NCBI GenBank assembly: GCA_963711255.1 | Contig: CAVQDO010000023.1 | Coordinates: forward strand, 62,001 to 126,000 | Source of the DNA: GCA-2746365 sp963711255 | GTDB lineage: Bacteria; Pseudomonadota; Gammaproteobacteria; SZUA-229 | Length of the DNA stretch: 64,000 nucleotides | Reading direction: 5' to 3' | In this document: positions 8,418-16,502 of the stretch, one piece after another | Layout of the letters: every line of letters starts with the position of its first letter | Numbering within the stretch: the first letter of the stretch is position 1 | The notes under the pieces: model-generated | What the model was told of the DNA's origin: nothing | Databases searched by the model: none | What the model saw: only the letters and a program-made list of their open reading frames with translations | Program-made: the position numbers and the translations under genes

Positions 8418-10133
8418 CTAGTCTTTGGTAACACGATTGATTTCTTCGAGGCTGGTCAGCCCGGCAATCACTTTCTTGATTGCCGATTCTCTAAGGTTTG
8501 GAATGCCATCCTTTTTAGCCTGATCTGCAACATCAATCGCTGTTCCGTTATCCATAATAATCCGGCCAATCTCATCAGAAATCGGCATAACCTGATAAAT
8601 ACCGACTCGTCCTTTGAAGCCATCACTGCACTGGTCACAGCCAACCGCTTTATATATTTCTGGTTTGGCATCAATCTGTTCTGCGGTAAAACCTTCTTCT
8701 TCCAGCGCAGCGCGCGGGATATCAACCACTGCCTTGCAGTTTGGGCACAGACGGCGCGCCAGCCGCTGGGCAATAATTAATGACACGGCCGATGCAATAT
8801 TGAACGGCGGTACGCCCATGTTAACCAGTCGTGCCAGGGTCAGCGGCGCGTCATTGGTATGCAGGGTAGACATAACCATATGGCCGGTTTGCGCCGCTTT
8901 AATGGCAATTTCAGCCGTTTGCAGGTCACGAATCTCACCAACCATGATGATGTCCGGATCCTGGCGCAGGAAGGCGCGTAATGCGGCTTCAAAGGTCAGG
9001 CCGACTTTATCGTTAACATTTACCTGGTTAATGCCTTCCAGGTTAATCTCAGCCGGGTCTTCCGCGGTTGAAATGTTGGTATCAACGGTGTTCAGAATAT
9101 TCAGGCCGGTATAAAGTGATACCGTTTTACCACTACCGGTCGGGCCTGTTACCAGGATCATACCGTAGGGGTTTGCCAGTGCGTTCAAATAGAGTTCTTT
9201 CTGCTCCGGTTCATAACCCAGAGCATCAATACCCAGTGTGGCACTGGATGGATCTAAAATACGTAAAACTATCTTCTCGCCGAACAAGGTCGGGCAGGTG
9301 TTGACACGAAAATCGATCGCCTTGGTTTTGGAGATTTTTAACTTGATACGACCGTCCTGCGGTACCCGTTTCTCAGCGGTATCCATGCGTGACATAACCT
9401 TGATACGTGCAGACAGCTTGGGACTCATGGCAACCGGCGGTCTGGCAACTTCACGCAAAACGCCATCTATACGAAGGCGAACGCGGTAGGCTTTTTCATA
9501 AGGCTCAAAGTGAATATCGGATGCGCCTTTTTTAATCGCATCAAGTAATATCTTGTTAATGAAACGGACAACCGGCGTATCATCGACGCCAGAATCTGCA
9601 TCATCGTCTTTTTTCTCTGCATCCGGGTCAGCAAAATCCAGTTCGTCGAGATCTTCCAGATCCTGATCCATCATCTCGTCCATGGCATCTTCCTGCTCTT
9701 CCAGCAGTTTTTCTACCATTTTCGATAATTTGTCTTCCTCAACAAGGATGGCTTCTGTGTTAACGCCTGCCTGGAATTTGATATCATCGATGGCCGCGAG
9801 ATTGGTCGGGTCAGCGATGCCAATATAAAGACGATTTCCGCGTTTAAAAAGCGGTAATGCGTGGTGCTTCTTAATAAGTTTTTCGTCTACAACATCCCTG
9901 GGAATTGATTCAAGGTCAATGGCATCGAGGTCGAAAACCGGCAGGCCGAACTCGTTGGAAGCTTCCATGGCTATTTTTTTTGCTGAAAGCAGGTTATTAC
10001 TAACTAAATAATTAGTAAATGAAACTTTTTCTTTCAGCGATGCCTGTAAAGCATTTATAGCGGCCTCTTCCTCCAATAAGCCGTCAGTAACCAGCTTTCT
10101 TGGTAAACCGTTTAATTTAATTTCTGCCGCCAT
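8418..10133 (-). CDS. pilB: Type IV pilus assembly ATPase PilB
   Basis: Cytoplasmic hexameric ATPase that powers pilus extension. Residues about 45-145 are the MshEN/GspE N-terminal domain, followed by a very acidic linker (about 145-185, rich in Asp and Glu). The ATPase core has Walker A GPTGSGKT at 330-337, the Asp box GEIRD ending near 403, the His box STLHTND, and a zinc tetracysteine (C-P-N-C and C-D-Q-C) in the C-terminal part. 571 residues is normal. No pilT gene is visible in the window, so retraction must be encoded elsewhere. Confidence 0.97.
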   Translation of the reverse strand: MAAEIKLNGLPRKLVTDGLLEEEAAINALQASLKEKVSFTNYLVSNNLLSAKKIAMEASNEFGLPVFDLDAIDLESIPRDVVDEKLIKKHHALPLFKRGNRLYIGIADPTNLAAIDDIKFQAGVNTEAILVEEDKLSKMVEKLLEEQEDAMDEMMDQDLEDLDELDFADPDAEKKDDDADSGVDDTPVVRFINKILLDAIKKGASDIHFEPYEKAYRVRLRIDGVLREVARPPVAMSPKLSARIKVMSRMDTAEKRVPQDGRIKLKISKTKAIDFRVNTCPTLFGEKIVLRILDPSSATLGIDALGYEPEQKELYLNALANPYGMILVTGPTGSGKTVSLYTGLNILNTVDTNISTAEDPAEINLEGINQVNVNDKVGLTFEAALRAFLRQDPDIIMVGEIRDLQTAEIAIKAAQTGHMVMSTLHTNDAPLTLARLVNMGVPPFNIASAVSLIIAQRLARRLCPNCKAVVDIPRAALEEEGFTAEQIDAKPEIYKAVGCDQCSDGFKGRVGIYQVMPISDEIGRIIMDNGTAIDVADQAKKDGIPNLRESAIKKVIAGLTSLEEINRVTKD

Positions 10134-10298
10134 TGATTTGCCCAGATATTTTTTATAATTATTATGTAGTAAGGTTTTTTATTGTTTATAACTACTCACC
10201 AATAATAGACGAAAAATATTAAAAATACTGAAAATTGGCGTTATCTCAAGAGTGCTTTGTTAACTTTCCTGTTTTTTCGTGTACAGGTATGAAAATGT

Positions 10299-11063
10299 CT
10301 AGTTTTCATCTTTGAAAGGTGCGTTTGCGGTCCCAATAATTTTATTATCCTGATTGTAAACAAGAATGATATTACGATATTTAGAAATCAGCGCAATATA
10401 ATGGTTGTCTTTCAGAGAAGTATTAGTTTCAGCTAATATTTGCTCAATTTGGTCTTTCATATCACTATTAAAAGTGATGATCTGTTGAATATCCACACTA
10501 TGTTTGTATATGTCAGCATAGTGCTCTTCAATGGGTCTTAATAGATCTGCTTGCTGGTATGGGGGAATCTTATCTTTAAGGATGGTATCAACCATCTTTT
10601 CTCGGTCTTCATCAGACTGTGGCTGCATAGCAAAAATGTATACTGGTTTTTCCGCGCCATATTTTTCTAGCTGTTCTAAGGTGACTCCCTTATCATTTAC
10701 AGCATTAGCCGGAACAGTATAAAAACCATTTTCCCAGAATACCGCAGCGACTGGTCTCTGGTTATACACAGTAACCACGCCCCATAATAATGCGGCGATT
10801 TGTATCACAGCAATAATGGACAGGTCAGTGACCAGCTCTTTTTTTGGTTTGCTGAGATTAAAAACGATAAGTGTGAGGGCCGGACCTAGAACCAGGTCGA
10901 CAGCAGCGACTATCTTTAATCCCTGCAGTCCGCCAGAAGCGGTAAAAAAAGGTTGTGGGTACCAGAAATTTAATAATATTAATATAAATATTGAAAAAAC
11001 AAACAGACTAATTGAAAAGTGTAAAAAACTGGCGATTAATCTGTTTCGTATTTTTGATTTCAC
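10299..11063 (-). CDS. TfpX/TfpZ-like type IV pilin accessory protein
   Basis: 254-residue membrane protein starting with GTG. Residues about 12-35, 45-65, 70-90 and 95-115 look like membrane segments, followed by a soluble periplasmic part. The pattern SFLHFSISLFVF, LVLGPALTLIVFNL and the soluble tail match the TfpX/TfpZ family, whose members sit beside pilin genes in Pseudomonas and Acinetobacter and help pilin assembly or stability. Its position directly downstream of the two pilin genes and beside pilB supports this. The biochemical role is not well defined for the family. The gap to pilB (165 bases) is AT-rich and shows nothing further. Confidence 0.8.
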   Translation of the reverse strand: MKSKIRNRLIASFLHFSISLFVFSIFILILLNFWYPQPFFTASGGLQGLKIVAAVDLVLGPALTLIVFNLSKPKKELVTDLSIIAVIQIAALLWGVVTVYNQRPVAAVFWENGFYTVPANAVNDKGVTLEQLEKYGAEKPVYIFAMQPQSDEDREKMVDTILKDKIPPYQQADLLRPIEEHYADIYKHSVDIQQIITFNSDMKDQIEQILAETNTSLKDNHYIALISKYRNIILVYNQDNKIIGTANAPFKDEN

Positions 11064-11165
11064 AGTTAACTATTGTTCTTCTAAGCTGTAATTATCTAAT
11101 TGTTCTGTAAATACTTATTTTAGAAAGTTATAACTAAATCAGAGGTACTGATGAGTACCTGTCTG

Positions 11166-11564
11166 TTAACACAGTCCAGCACCAACGCAAGTTCCACCAG
11201 AGGTCCACTGTACTGGTACGGTTATTGTTGGAGTGAGTGTGTAAGTATGGTTATTTACAGTTGCATTACCTGTGGCAGTAATTACACCATCAGTTACTGA
11301 TGCTGAAGTGAGGATACCACTGGCACCAACAGCATTTGGAATTCCATTTGTTCCGGAGTCTGCGTCAGTAAGAACGGTAACTCGGCCTATTTGAATGGCT
11401 GTTTCTATGGGAGCTTTAAAGACGGTAGTTGCTAAAACAACTTCTCCAAAACGAGCCCTTTCCGTATATGTCTGGTAGGCTGGTAAAGCGACAGAAGCTA
11501 AAATACCGATTATTGCAATTACGATCATTAATTCAATTAATGTGAATCCTCTGTTTTTATTCAT
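11166..11564 (-). CDS. Type IVa pilin, second copy
   Basis: 132-residue prepilin with a short positively charged leader (M-N-K-N-R-G) cleaved before Phe, then the hydrophobic helix FTLIELMIVIAIIGILAS with the conserved Glu5. It is near-identical to the neighbouring pilin over the first 50 residues or so and then diverges, keeping the same overall plan: a Gly/Thr/Val-rich beta domain ending in a very short disulfide loop C-V-G-A-G-L-C at the C-terminus. AGGTAA about 7 bases before the ATG serves as ribosome site. No -24/-12 promoter was seen in its own short upstream gap. A terminator hairpin separates it from the upstream pilin, so its expression may depend on readthrough or a weak promoter of its own. 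Confidence 0.93.
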   Translation of the reverse strand: MNKNRGFTLIELMIVIAIIGILASVALPAYQTYTERARFGEVVLATTVFKAPIETAIQIGRVTVLTDADSGTNGIPNAVGASGILTSASVTDGVITATGNATVNNHTYTLTPTITVPVQWTSGGTCVGAGLC

Positions 11565-11645
11565 GTTGAATTACCTGCTGATAAGTCGTGTTTTAATTCT
11601 TTATAATGCTTTTTCGATATTTTGAATATTTGATATTAGAAATAA

Positions 11646-11690
11646 AAAAGGCCCAATACCCTATAGAGGTATTGGGCCTTTTAGTTTTTT
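11646..11690 (-). terminator. Terminator between the two pilin genes
   Basis: Perfect 15-base stem (AAAAGGCCCAATACC with its complement) and a 7-base loop, with a T run on either strand. On the minus strand it follows immediately after the stop of the upstream pilin. It is the strongest hairpin of the pilus region and would give a short, abundant, single-gene pilin message. Confidence 0.85.
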
Positions 11691-12094
11691 TAGCAAAGAC
11701 CGTTAGTTACACAAGTACCTGTTTGTGCCCATTGAATTGGAGCAACAATACCGTTTGGAGTATAAATAATGGTGTCGCCGTTAACAGCAGCTGTACCAGT
11801 ACCGGTAATAACACCGTCTACTACTGTAACAGAAGCAACTACACCACTTGCAGCTGGAGCAGCTGGGATACCGTTAGCACCATTATCTGCATCACCAATA
11901 ATTGCTAAACGACCAGTTTGTGCGGCAACTTCAAATGCACTTTTAAATGGTGTAGTAGCTAATACAACTTCAGAGAACTGAGCACGTTCAGTATATGTCT
12001 GATAAGCAGGTAAGGCTACAGAAGCCAGAATACCAATAATAGCAATTACGATCATTAATTCGATTAATGTGAAGCCTTGTTGAATTTTTTTCAT
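11690..12094 (-). CDS. pilA: Type IVa major pilin
   Basis: 134-residue prepilin with leader M-K-K-I-Q-Q-G cut before FTLIELMIVIAIIGILAS and a C-terminal mini-loop C-V-T-N-G-L-C. I take it as the major subunit because it has a strong ribosome site (GGAGAGAG), a sigma-54 promoter about 95 bases upstream, and its own strong terminator. The globular part is rich in Ala, Val, Gly and Thr. It shares the N-terminal 50 residues with the next pilin downstream, suggesting tandem duplication with divergence of the exposed part. Processed by PilD and assembled by PilB/PilC, all encoded in this window. Confidence 0.94.
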   Translation of the reverse strand: MKKIQQGFTLIELMIVIAIIGILASVALPAYQTYTERAQFSEVVLATTPFKSAFEVAAQTGRLAIIGDADNGANGIPAAPAASGVVASVTVVDGVITGTGTAAVNGDTIIYTPNGIVAPIQWAQTGTCVTNGLC

Positions 12095-12187
12095 GTCTCT
12101 CTCCGAGATGGATTAGTAAATATAAATATAGGTTTTTTTGTGATTTAAAGTAATTATGTCTTATTCGTGGAAGACTGATATAGGTAT

Positions 12188-12203
12188 AGCAGAGATTGTG
12201 CCA
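12188..12203 (-). promoter_or_regulatory. Sigma-54 (-24/-12) promoter of pilA
   Basis: Read on the minus strand the site is TGGCACAATCTCTGCT: the -24 GG and -12 GC are exactly 10 bases apart, and only the base before the TGC departs from the TGGCAC-N5-TTGC consensus. It would start transcription about 80 bases before pilA. PilS and PilR, the usual sensor and sigma-54 activator of pilA, are encoded about 1-4 kb away. The rest of this 322-base gap up to the transposase shows AT-rich sequence only; PilR sites would be expected upstream of the promoter but I cannot identify them with confidence. Confidence 0.75.
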
Positions 12204-12416
12204 ATATCTATATATTTGTTTATCTGTATTTAAATCAATAGGTTAAGTTTTTTGCTTCTATGGGCCTTAGCCTTGATGTGTGGCTGAAAGTGTCAGTATG
12301 TGACAATTTTGTAAGACAGGGTGACTAAATTATCGGAAATTATTGAAATTAACGATTATTACAAGTATCGTTGTTTTACCATTGATTAACCATCAATCCA
12401 TACAGGGAGGTATGAC

Positions 12417-13145
12417 ATGCTGCATCAACCCCGCTACAATCTTCCGGGCATCGCCCAGCATATTATTCATCGCGGTATTGATCTTGAGCCCTGTTTTTAC
12501 TCGACCGCTGACTACCTGTATTACCTGGATGATCTAAAACGTTTCGCTGCGAAGTATCATTGCCGCATACATGCTTATGTGCTGATGATGAACCACGTGC
12601 ATTTACTGCTTACGCCGATGGCTGAAAACGGCGTGCCTCATATGATGAAGGCGCTGGCTCAACATTACCGGGGCTACATGAATGAAGCGCATAACATTCC
12701 TGGTGAATTATGGGAAGAACGATACCGGGCCAGTTTGATTGATTCTGAAATATTTTTACTAAGTTGTATGTGTTATATCGAGCTTAACCCGGTGCGTGCA
12801 GGTATGGTAAAGCATCCGTCTGAATACAAATGGTCGAGTTATTTGCATAATGCAAAACTGCAAGAGGGAGATATCGTTGAGTATCATCCGGTCTATGCGC
12901 AGTTAGGTGAAACGGATGATGAAAGAAAATTTGTTTACCGGGAACTGTTTCAGCGTTATATGGAAAACGATACCATTCATAAAATCCGTGACGCTTTAAA
13001 TCATGAGCTGGTGCTGGGTGGCGCTGGATTCAAAGATAAGATAGAAGAGATGATTAACAAACAGACTCGCCTTGGAAAGCCGGGGCATCTACGGGTAAAG
13101 GAAGATGGCACACTCTATTGTGTACTGTCTGATTATGTTACCTAG
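12417..13145 (+). CDS. REP-associated tyrosine transposase (RAYT, Y1 family)
   Basis: 242-residue HUH single-strand transposase of the TnpA-REP type. Residues 1-130 hold the Y1 fold: MNHVHLLLTP carries the His-x-His metal site, CYIELNPVRAGMV carries the catalytic Tyr followed by the family signature N-P-V-R-A, and YKWSSYLHN is the conserved motif after it. A strong ribosome site (GGGAGGT) precedes two nearby ATGs. No terminal inverted repeats or target duplication were seen. RAYTs are normally single-copy chromosomal genes that process REP palindromes rather than classic insertion sequences. It stands between the pilins and pilR and is the only gene on the plus strand in this region. Candidate REP-like hairpins lie between pilR and pilS. 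Confidence 0.88.
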   Translation: MLHQPRYNLPGIAQHIIHRGIDLEPCFYSTADYLYYLDDLKRFAAKYHCRIHAYVLMMNHVHLLLTPMAENGVPHMMKALAQHYRGYMNEAHNIPGELWEERYRASLIDSEIFLLSCMCYIELNPVRAGMVKHPSEYKWSSYLHNAKLQEGDIVEYHPVYAQLGETDDERKFVYRELFQRYMENDTIHKIRDALNHELVLGGAGFKDKIEEMINKQTRLGKPGHLRVKEDGTLYCVLSDYVT

Positions 13146-13162
13146 TGAATAGTACCGAAGCT

Positions 13163-14506
13163 TTATTCGATATCCAGTTTCTGTAAGCGGTAGCGCAACT
13201 GTCTAAGGCTTAAGCCTAACAACTTGGCGGCGGCTGTTTTATTCCAGCGGGTTTGTTCCAGTGCCTGCATAATACTCTGGCGTTCCTGGCCGGCAAGGTC
13301 CATCGGGTCAACCTGGTTGCCATTGGCAACGGTTTCGGTCTCGCTGGCGGCCCTGGGTTTCAGGTGCAAATCGTGCAGGGTAATGAGATTATCATCAGAC
13401 AGAGCAATGGCACGTTCCAGGATGTTTTCCAGTTCGCGCACGTTGCCCGGGAAGTGGTAGTCCTGCAGAGCAGCGATGGCTTCTTCATCAATAGAAGGTA
13501 TTGCGTCGCCAGTGCCCATCTTTTCTGCCAGGTTGCCAAGCAGCTGTTCGACAAACAATGGAATGTCTTCTTTTCTTTCGCGCAGGCTGGGTATGGTCAG
13601 TTCAATTACATTAATGCGGTAATACAGGTCTTCACGGAAGGCGCCATCGGCAACCAGCTTTACCAGGTTTTTATGGCTGGCACTCAGAATTCTTACATCA
13701 ACCGGACTTTCCTGCGACTCACCAACAGCGCGCACGGCTTTTTCCTGGATAACACGTAACAGCTTTACCTGCATATTGAGTGGCAGTTCTGCAATCTCAT
13801 CGAGAAAAAGTGTGCCGCCATTGGCTGCCTGAAACAAACCTTCTTTATCAGAGTGTGCGCCGGTGAAGCTGCCCTTGATGTGGCCGAAAAATTCGCTTTC
13901 CATGAGTTCGGCAGGAATAGCGCCGCAGTTGACGGGTACAAAAGGTGCGTCGCTGCGCGCACCTCGCTGGTGAATCATTTTTGCGACACGCTCTTTACCC
14001 GAGCCTGACTCACCATGAATAAATACCGGCGCCTGGTTGCGTGCCAGTTTTTCAATATTCTTTAATAAGCTTTTTACCGCGTGCGATTCGCCGGTGATGC
14101 TTAATTTGTTTTTGTTATCTTTGGTGTTCCGGGTTTTTTCCGGCAGGGTGGTTGCACTGGAAACCAGGCTGCGTAATATTTGAATATCCACCGGCTTGGA
14201 AACGAAATCAAAGGCGCCTGCTTTCAGGGCATTGACTGCTGATTCCATATTGCCGTGTGCAGTAATCACCGCAATGGGCAGTTCTTTAAAGTGTTGTTGC
14301 ACATGCTCGACCAGGTCAATGCCGTTGCCATCAGGCAGGCGCATATCGGTAAGGCATAAATCAAAATGCTCGGTATCCAGCAGCAGTTTTGCATCAGTTA
14401 TGTTGAGTGCCGACTGCGATGTGATACCCATGCGCATCAGGGTGATTTCGATGAGCTCACAAATATCCACCTCGTCGTCAACAATGAGTACTTTTTTTGC
14501 TGTCAT
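13163..14506 (-). CDS. pilR: Sigma-54-dependent response regulator PilR
   Basis: NtrC-family activator that turns on pilA. Receiver domain at 1-120 with phosphoacceptor Asp54 (L-T-D-M-R-L-P-D-G), AAA+ domain with Walker A GESGSGKE near residue 165 and the sigma-54 contact loop as G-S-F-T-G-A (the usual motif is GAFTGA; Ser at position 2 is also found in PilR proteins). The C-terminal Fis-type HTH reads TRWNKTAAAKLLGLSLRQLR. 447 residues is standard. It lies next to the sensor kinase gene pilS in the same direction and close to the pilA sigma-54 promoter, which makes PilR more likely than other NtrC relatives. Confidence 0.93.
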   Translation of the reverse strand: MTAKKVLIVDDEVDICELIEITLMRMGITSQSALNITDAKLLLDTEHFDLCLTDMRLPDGNGIDLVEHVQQHFKELPIAVITAHGNMESAVNALKAGAFDFVSKPVDIQILRSLVSSATTLPEKTRNTKDNKNKLSITGESHAVKSLLKNIEKLARNQAPVFIHGESGSGKERVAKMIHQRGARSDAPFVPVNCGAIPAELMESEFFGHIKGSFTGAHSDKEGLFQAANGGTLFLDEIAELPLNMQVKLLRVIQEKAVRAVGESQESPVDVRILSASHKNLVKLVADGAFREDLYYRINVIELTIPSLRERKEDIPLFVEQLLGNLAEKMGTGDAIPSIDEEAIAALQDYHFPGNVRELENILERAIALSDDNLITLHDLHLKPRAASETETVANGNQVDPMDLAGQERQSIMQALEQTRWNKTAAAKLLGLSLRQLRYRLQKLDIE

Positions 14507-14542
14507 AGGTGGGCCTTGATTTATTATTATAGTTTGTTCGTA

Positions 14543-14610
14543 GGGCAGAGGTCGTTGCCCTGATTATACTTTATTATCCTGTCATCTCTCACGTCGGTTC
14601 GAGATGACAG
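14543..14610. repeat. Two adjacent palindromes between pilS and pilR (REP-like)
   Basis: The 129-base gap holds two hairpins. The first is GGGCA-gaggtcgt-TGCCC, preceded by T-A of a GTAG-like tetranucleotide; the second is a perfect 10-base stem CTGTCATCTC / GAGATGACAG with a 12-base loop. Neither is followed by a proper T run, so they are not ordinary terminators. Paired palindromes with a GTAG-like lead are the form of REP elements processed by RAYT transposases, and one is encoded about 1.4 kb away. This is inference; only genome-wide copy counting can settle it. Confidence 0.5.
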
Positions 14611-14635
14611 TGCTGCTTAATATCGCTAATTATTC

Positions 14636-16252
14636 TCATTGTGTCTGCTGAAAATAAATTCTAAAACAGGTGCCGCCTGTCGGTGGCGCGATATGGCGTA
14701 TTTTAGCACGGTTGCTTTCGATTACTTCCTTGGTAATGTACAAACCCAGGCCGGTGCCTTCTGAACTCGTGGTAAAAAACGGGTCAAAAATATGCGCCTG
14801 CGTTTCGGCGGTTATGCCGGGTCCGTTATCAATAATGTCAATGTAGGGTTGCTGGTTGTCGTGATCAATGCTGCCTTTAATATTAATCATGACATTAGAA
14901 GCGTCCATCTTTGCATGGTTTATAGCATTGGAGCAAAGGTTCCACATTACCTGGTGTAGCTGGCCTGAATCAAACAGGATGGAAATGTCCTGAGGATTGA
15001 TTTTTATGTGTATCTGGTAAGCCTGTAAATGATGATTGGAAACAAACTCTTCTCTGAATTTAAGTAGCCATTGGTTCAGGTTGATGGTCTCAGGTGTGCC
15101 GCGCTGTTGCCTGGAAAGCTGTAATACATTTTCCACAATGCCGTTCAGGCGTTTGGCCTGTGTGTTGATAATACCGGTTAGCTTTTTATCTGCTGCATCT
15201 TCCGAGGTTTCACCCAGTAACTGGCCGGCATGATTAATGGCTGCCAGCGGGTTGCGAATTTCGTGGGCAATACTGGCCGTAAGGCGGCCCAGTGAGGCAA
15301 GCTTAACCTGCTGGAAACGCTGTGCCAGCTGGTTAGCGTCTTCAATAAAAATGAGAGTGCGGCCTTTATAAATATTTGCCTTATTACGTTTGCTGTCAAC
15401 GTGGCTGAACCCGGGCTGTAAATCGGGCAGTCCCTGCGTCTGCTGGATAGGCTGATGGTTCTGGATGTTATTGTTGTTCCAGTCTATAAAGCGGGCAAAT
15501 AAATCAGCCGAGACTTCCTTTAAATGCGTATGCGGCTCGATGGAAATATGGCCGAGTAATTCCAGTGCGGCATTGTTAGCCATTAATATCTGGCCATTAT
15601 TTTTAATAACGAGAATGCCCGTGCGCATGTGGCGAATGATGTGTTCGTTCATTTGCACAATACTTTCCAGTTCAGCACTGGTTTCCTGTGCGATTTTTTC
15701 CGATTCTTTCAGTTTTTTTGCGGTGTAGAAAGTCAGAAATGCAGAGGCAAATATTAATATACCCAGCAGCCCGGCCTGGGTGAAGGCGGGTACGTAGTGG
15801 CTGTAGATTAGCTGGCTGTAAATTTGCTCAGCAATGATCGCGAGTGCTGATATGGCCGCAAACAGAATGGCGAGCCGTTTTTGCAAAAATAAACTGGTCA
15901 TGGAAATGCTGATGATCAGCAGCATACCCAGCCCGGTACGAATACCGCCAGTAGCATGCATTAACAGGATAATACAGCTGATATCCACCATGGTATGTAA
16001 CATGATCTGTGAATCCAGCCCCGGTTTTCTGCGCACGATACCGGCAAAAAAGATCAGGCTGCTAATGATATAAATAACCGAAACGGTTAAAAACAGTTCT
16101 GGATGGAGGTAATCGTTGGGGACAAGCTGAACCAGCCAGCCATTTAAATACAGCGTGATAAAAAGCAGCGCTAATGAACCACGGAAGTAGTTAAACAGCC
16201 GTAGCCGGTACCAGGCATCAGGTGTATTCTGAAGTACTGCGTTACTGTTCAT
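14636..16252 (-). CDS. pilS: Sensor histidine kinase PilS
   Basis: 538-residue membrane kinase partnering PilR. About six hydrophobic segments fill the first 185 residues, followed by a coiled linker, a PAS domain (about 190-290), the HisKA domain with phospho-His in SIAHEIRNPLAAINHAGQLL, and the ATPase domain with N box L-C-S-N-A-I-N-H-A, G1 D-I-I-D-N-G-P-G-I and G2 G-T-G-L-G-L-Y. PilS in Pseudomonas senses pilin in the membrane; the multi-pass N-terminus here fits that. A 28-residue membrane peptide gene lies 102 bases upstream on the same strand. Confidence 0.93.
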   Translation of the reverse strand: MNSNAVLQNTPDAWYRLRLFNYFRGSLALLFITLYLNGWLVQLVPNDYLHPELFLTVSVIYIISSLIFFAGIVRRKPGLDSQIMLHTMVDISCIILLMHATGGIRTGLGMLLIISISMTSLFLQKRLAILFAAISALAIIAEQIYSQLIYSHYVPAFTQAGLLGILIFASAFLTFYTAKKLKESEKIAQETSAELESIVQMNEHIIRHMRTGILVIKNNGQILMANNAALELLGHISIEPHTHLKEVSADLFARFIDWNNNNIQNHQPIQQTQGLPDLQPGFSHVDSKRNKANIYKGRTLIFIEDANQLAQRFQQVKLASLGRLTASIAHEIRNPLAAINHAGQLLGETSEDAADKKLTGIINTQAKRLNGIVENVLQLSRQQRGTPETINLNQWLLKFREEFVSNHHLQAYQIHIKINPQDISILFDSGQLHQVMWNLCSNAINHAKMDASNVMINIKGSIDHDNQQPYIDIIDNGPGITAETQAHIFDPFFTTSSEGTGLGLYITKEVIESNRAKIRHIAPPTGGTCFRIYFQQTQ

Positions 16253-16354
16253 GATATCGATTTAGAATGCCGGTTTTTTAATTACTGCATTCGAGTATAG
16301 CTTTAATATTGCCGAGCTGGGATAAAGGCGGTGGCTACGCCAATAGCGGGGTAA

Positions 16355-16441
16355 TTATTTCTGTTTTCTTCTTTTTATGATGAAGGCAAAGCCTAAAATA
16401 ACGGCGACAATGGCAACAACGATGACTAGAGTGCGTAGCAT
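16355..16441 (-). CDS. 28-residue single-span membrane peptide upstream of pilS
   Basis: Small open frame not large enough for usual gene finders. The peptide starts M-L-R-T, has an uninterrupted hydrophobic stretch LVIVVAIVAVILGFAFII (about 18 residues) and ends in a basic tail K-R-R-K-Q-K, the layout of a one-span membrane peptide with a cytoplasmic C-terminal anchor or a positive stop-transfer tail. An AGAGAG ribosome site sits 8 bases before the ATG. It points into pilS, with 102 bases between. I do not recognise the family. It could be a co-transcribed modulator of PilS or unrelated; alternatively a chance frame, but the ribosome site, composition and clean membrane design argue against that. 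Confidence 0.6.
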   Translation of the reverse strand: MLRTLVIVVAIVAVILGFAFIIKRRKQK

Positions 16442-16502
16442 GTTAAAATCTCTCTTTTCGCCTGCTCTGGCAGGCCGTCTGTATAACGGTAGTTAGTAGA
16501 AT

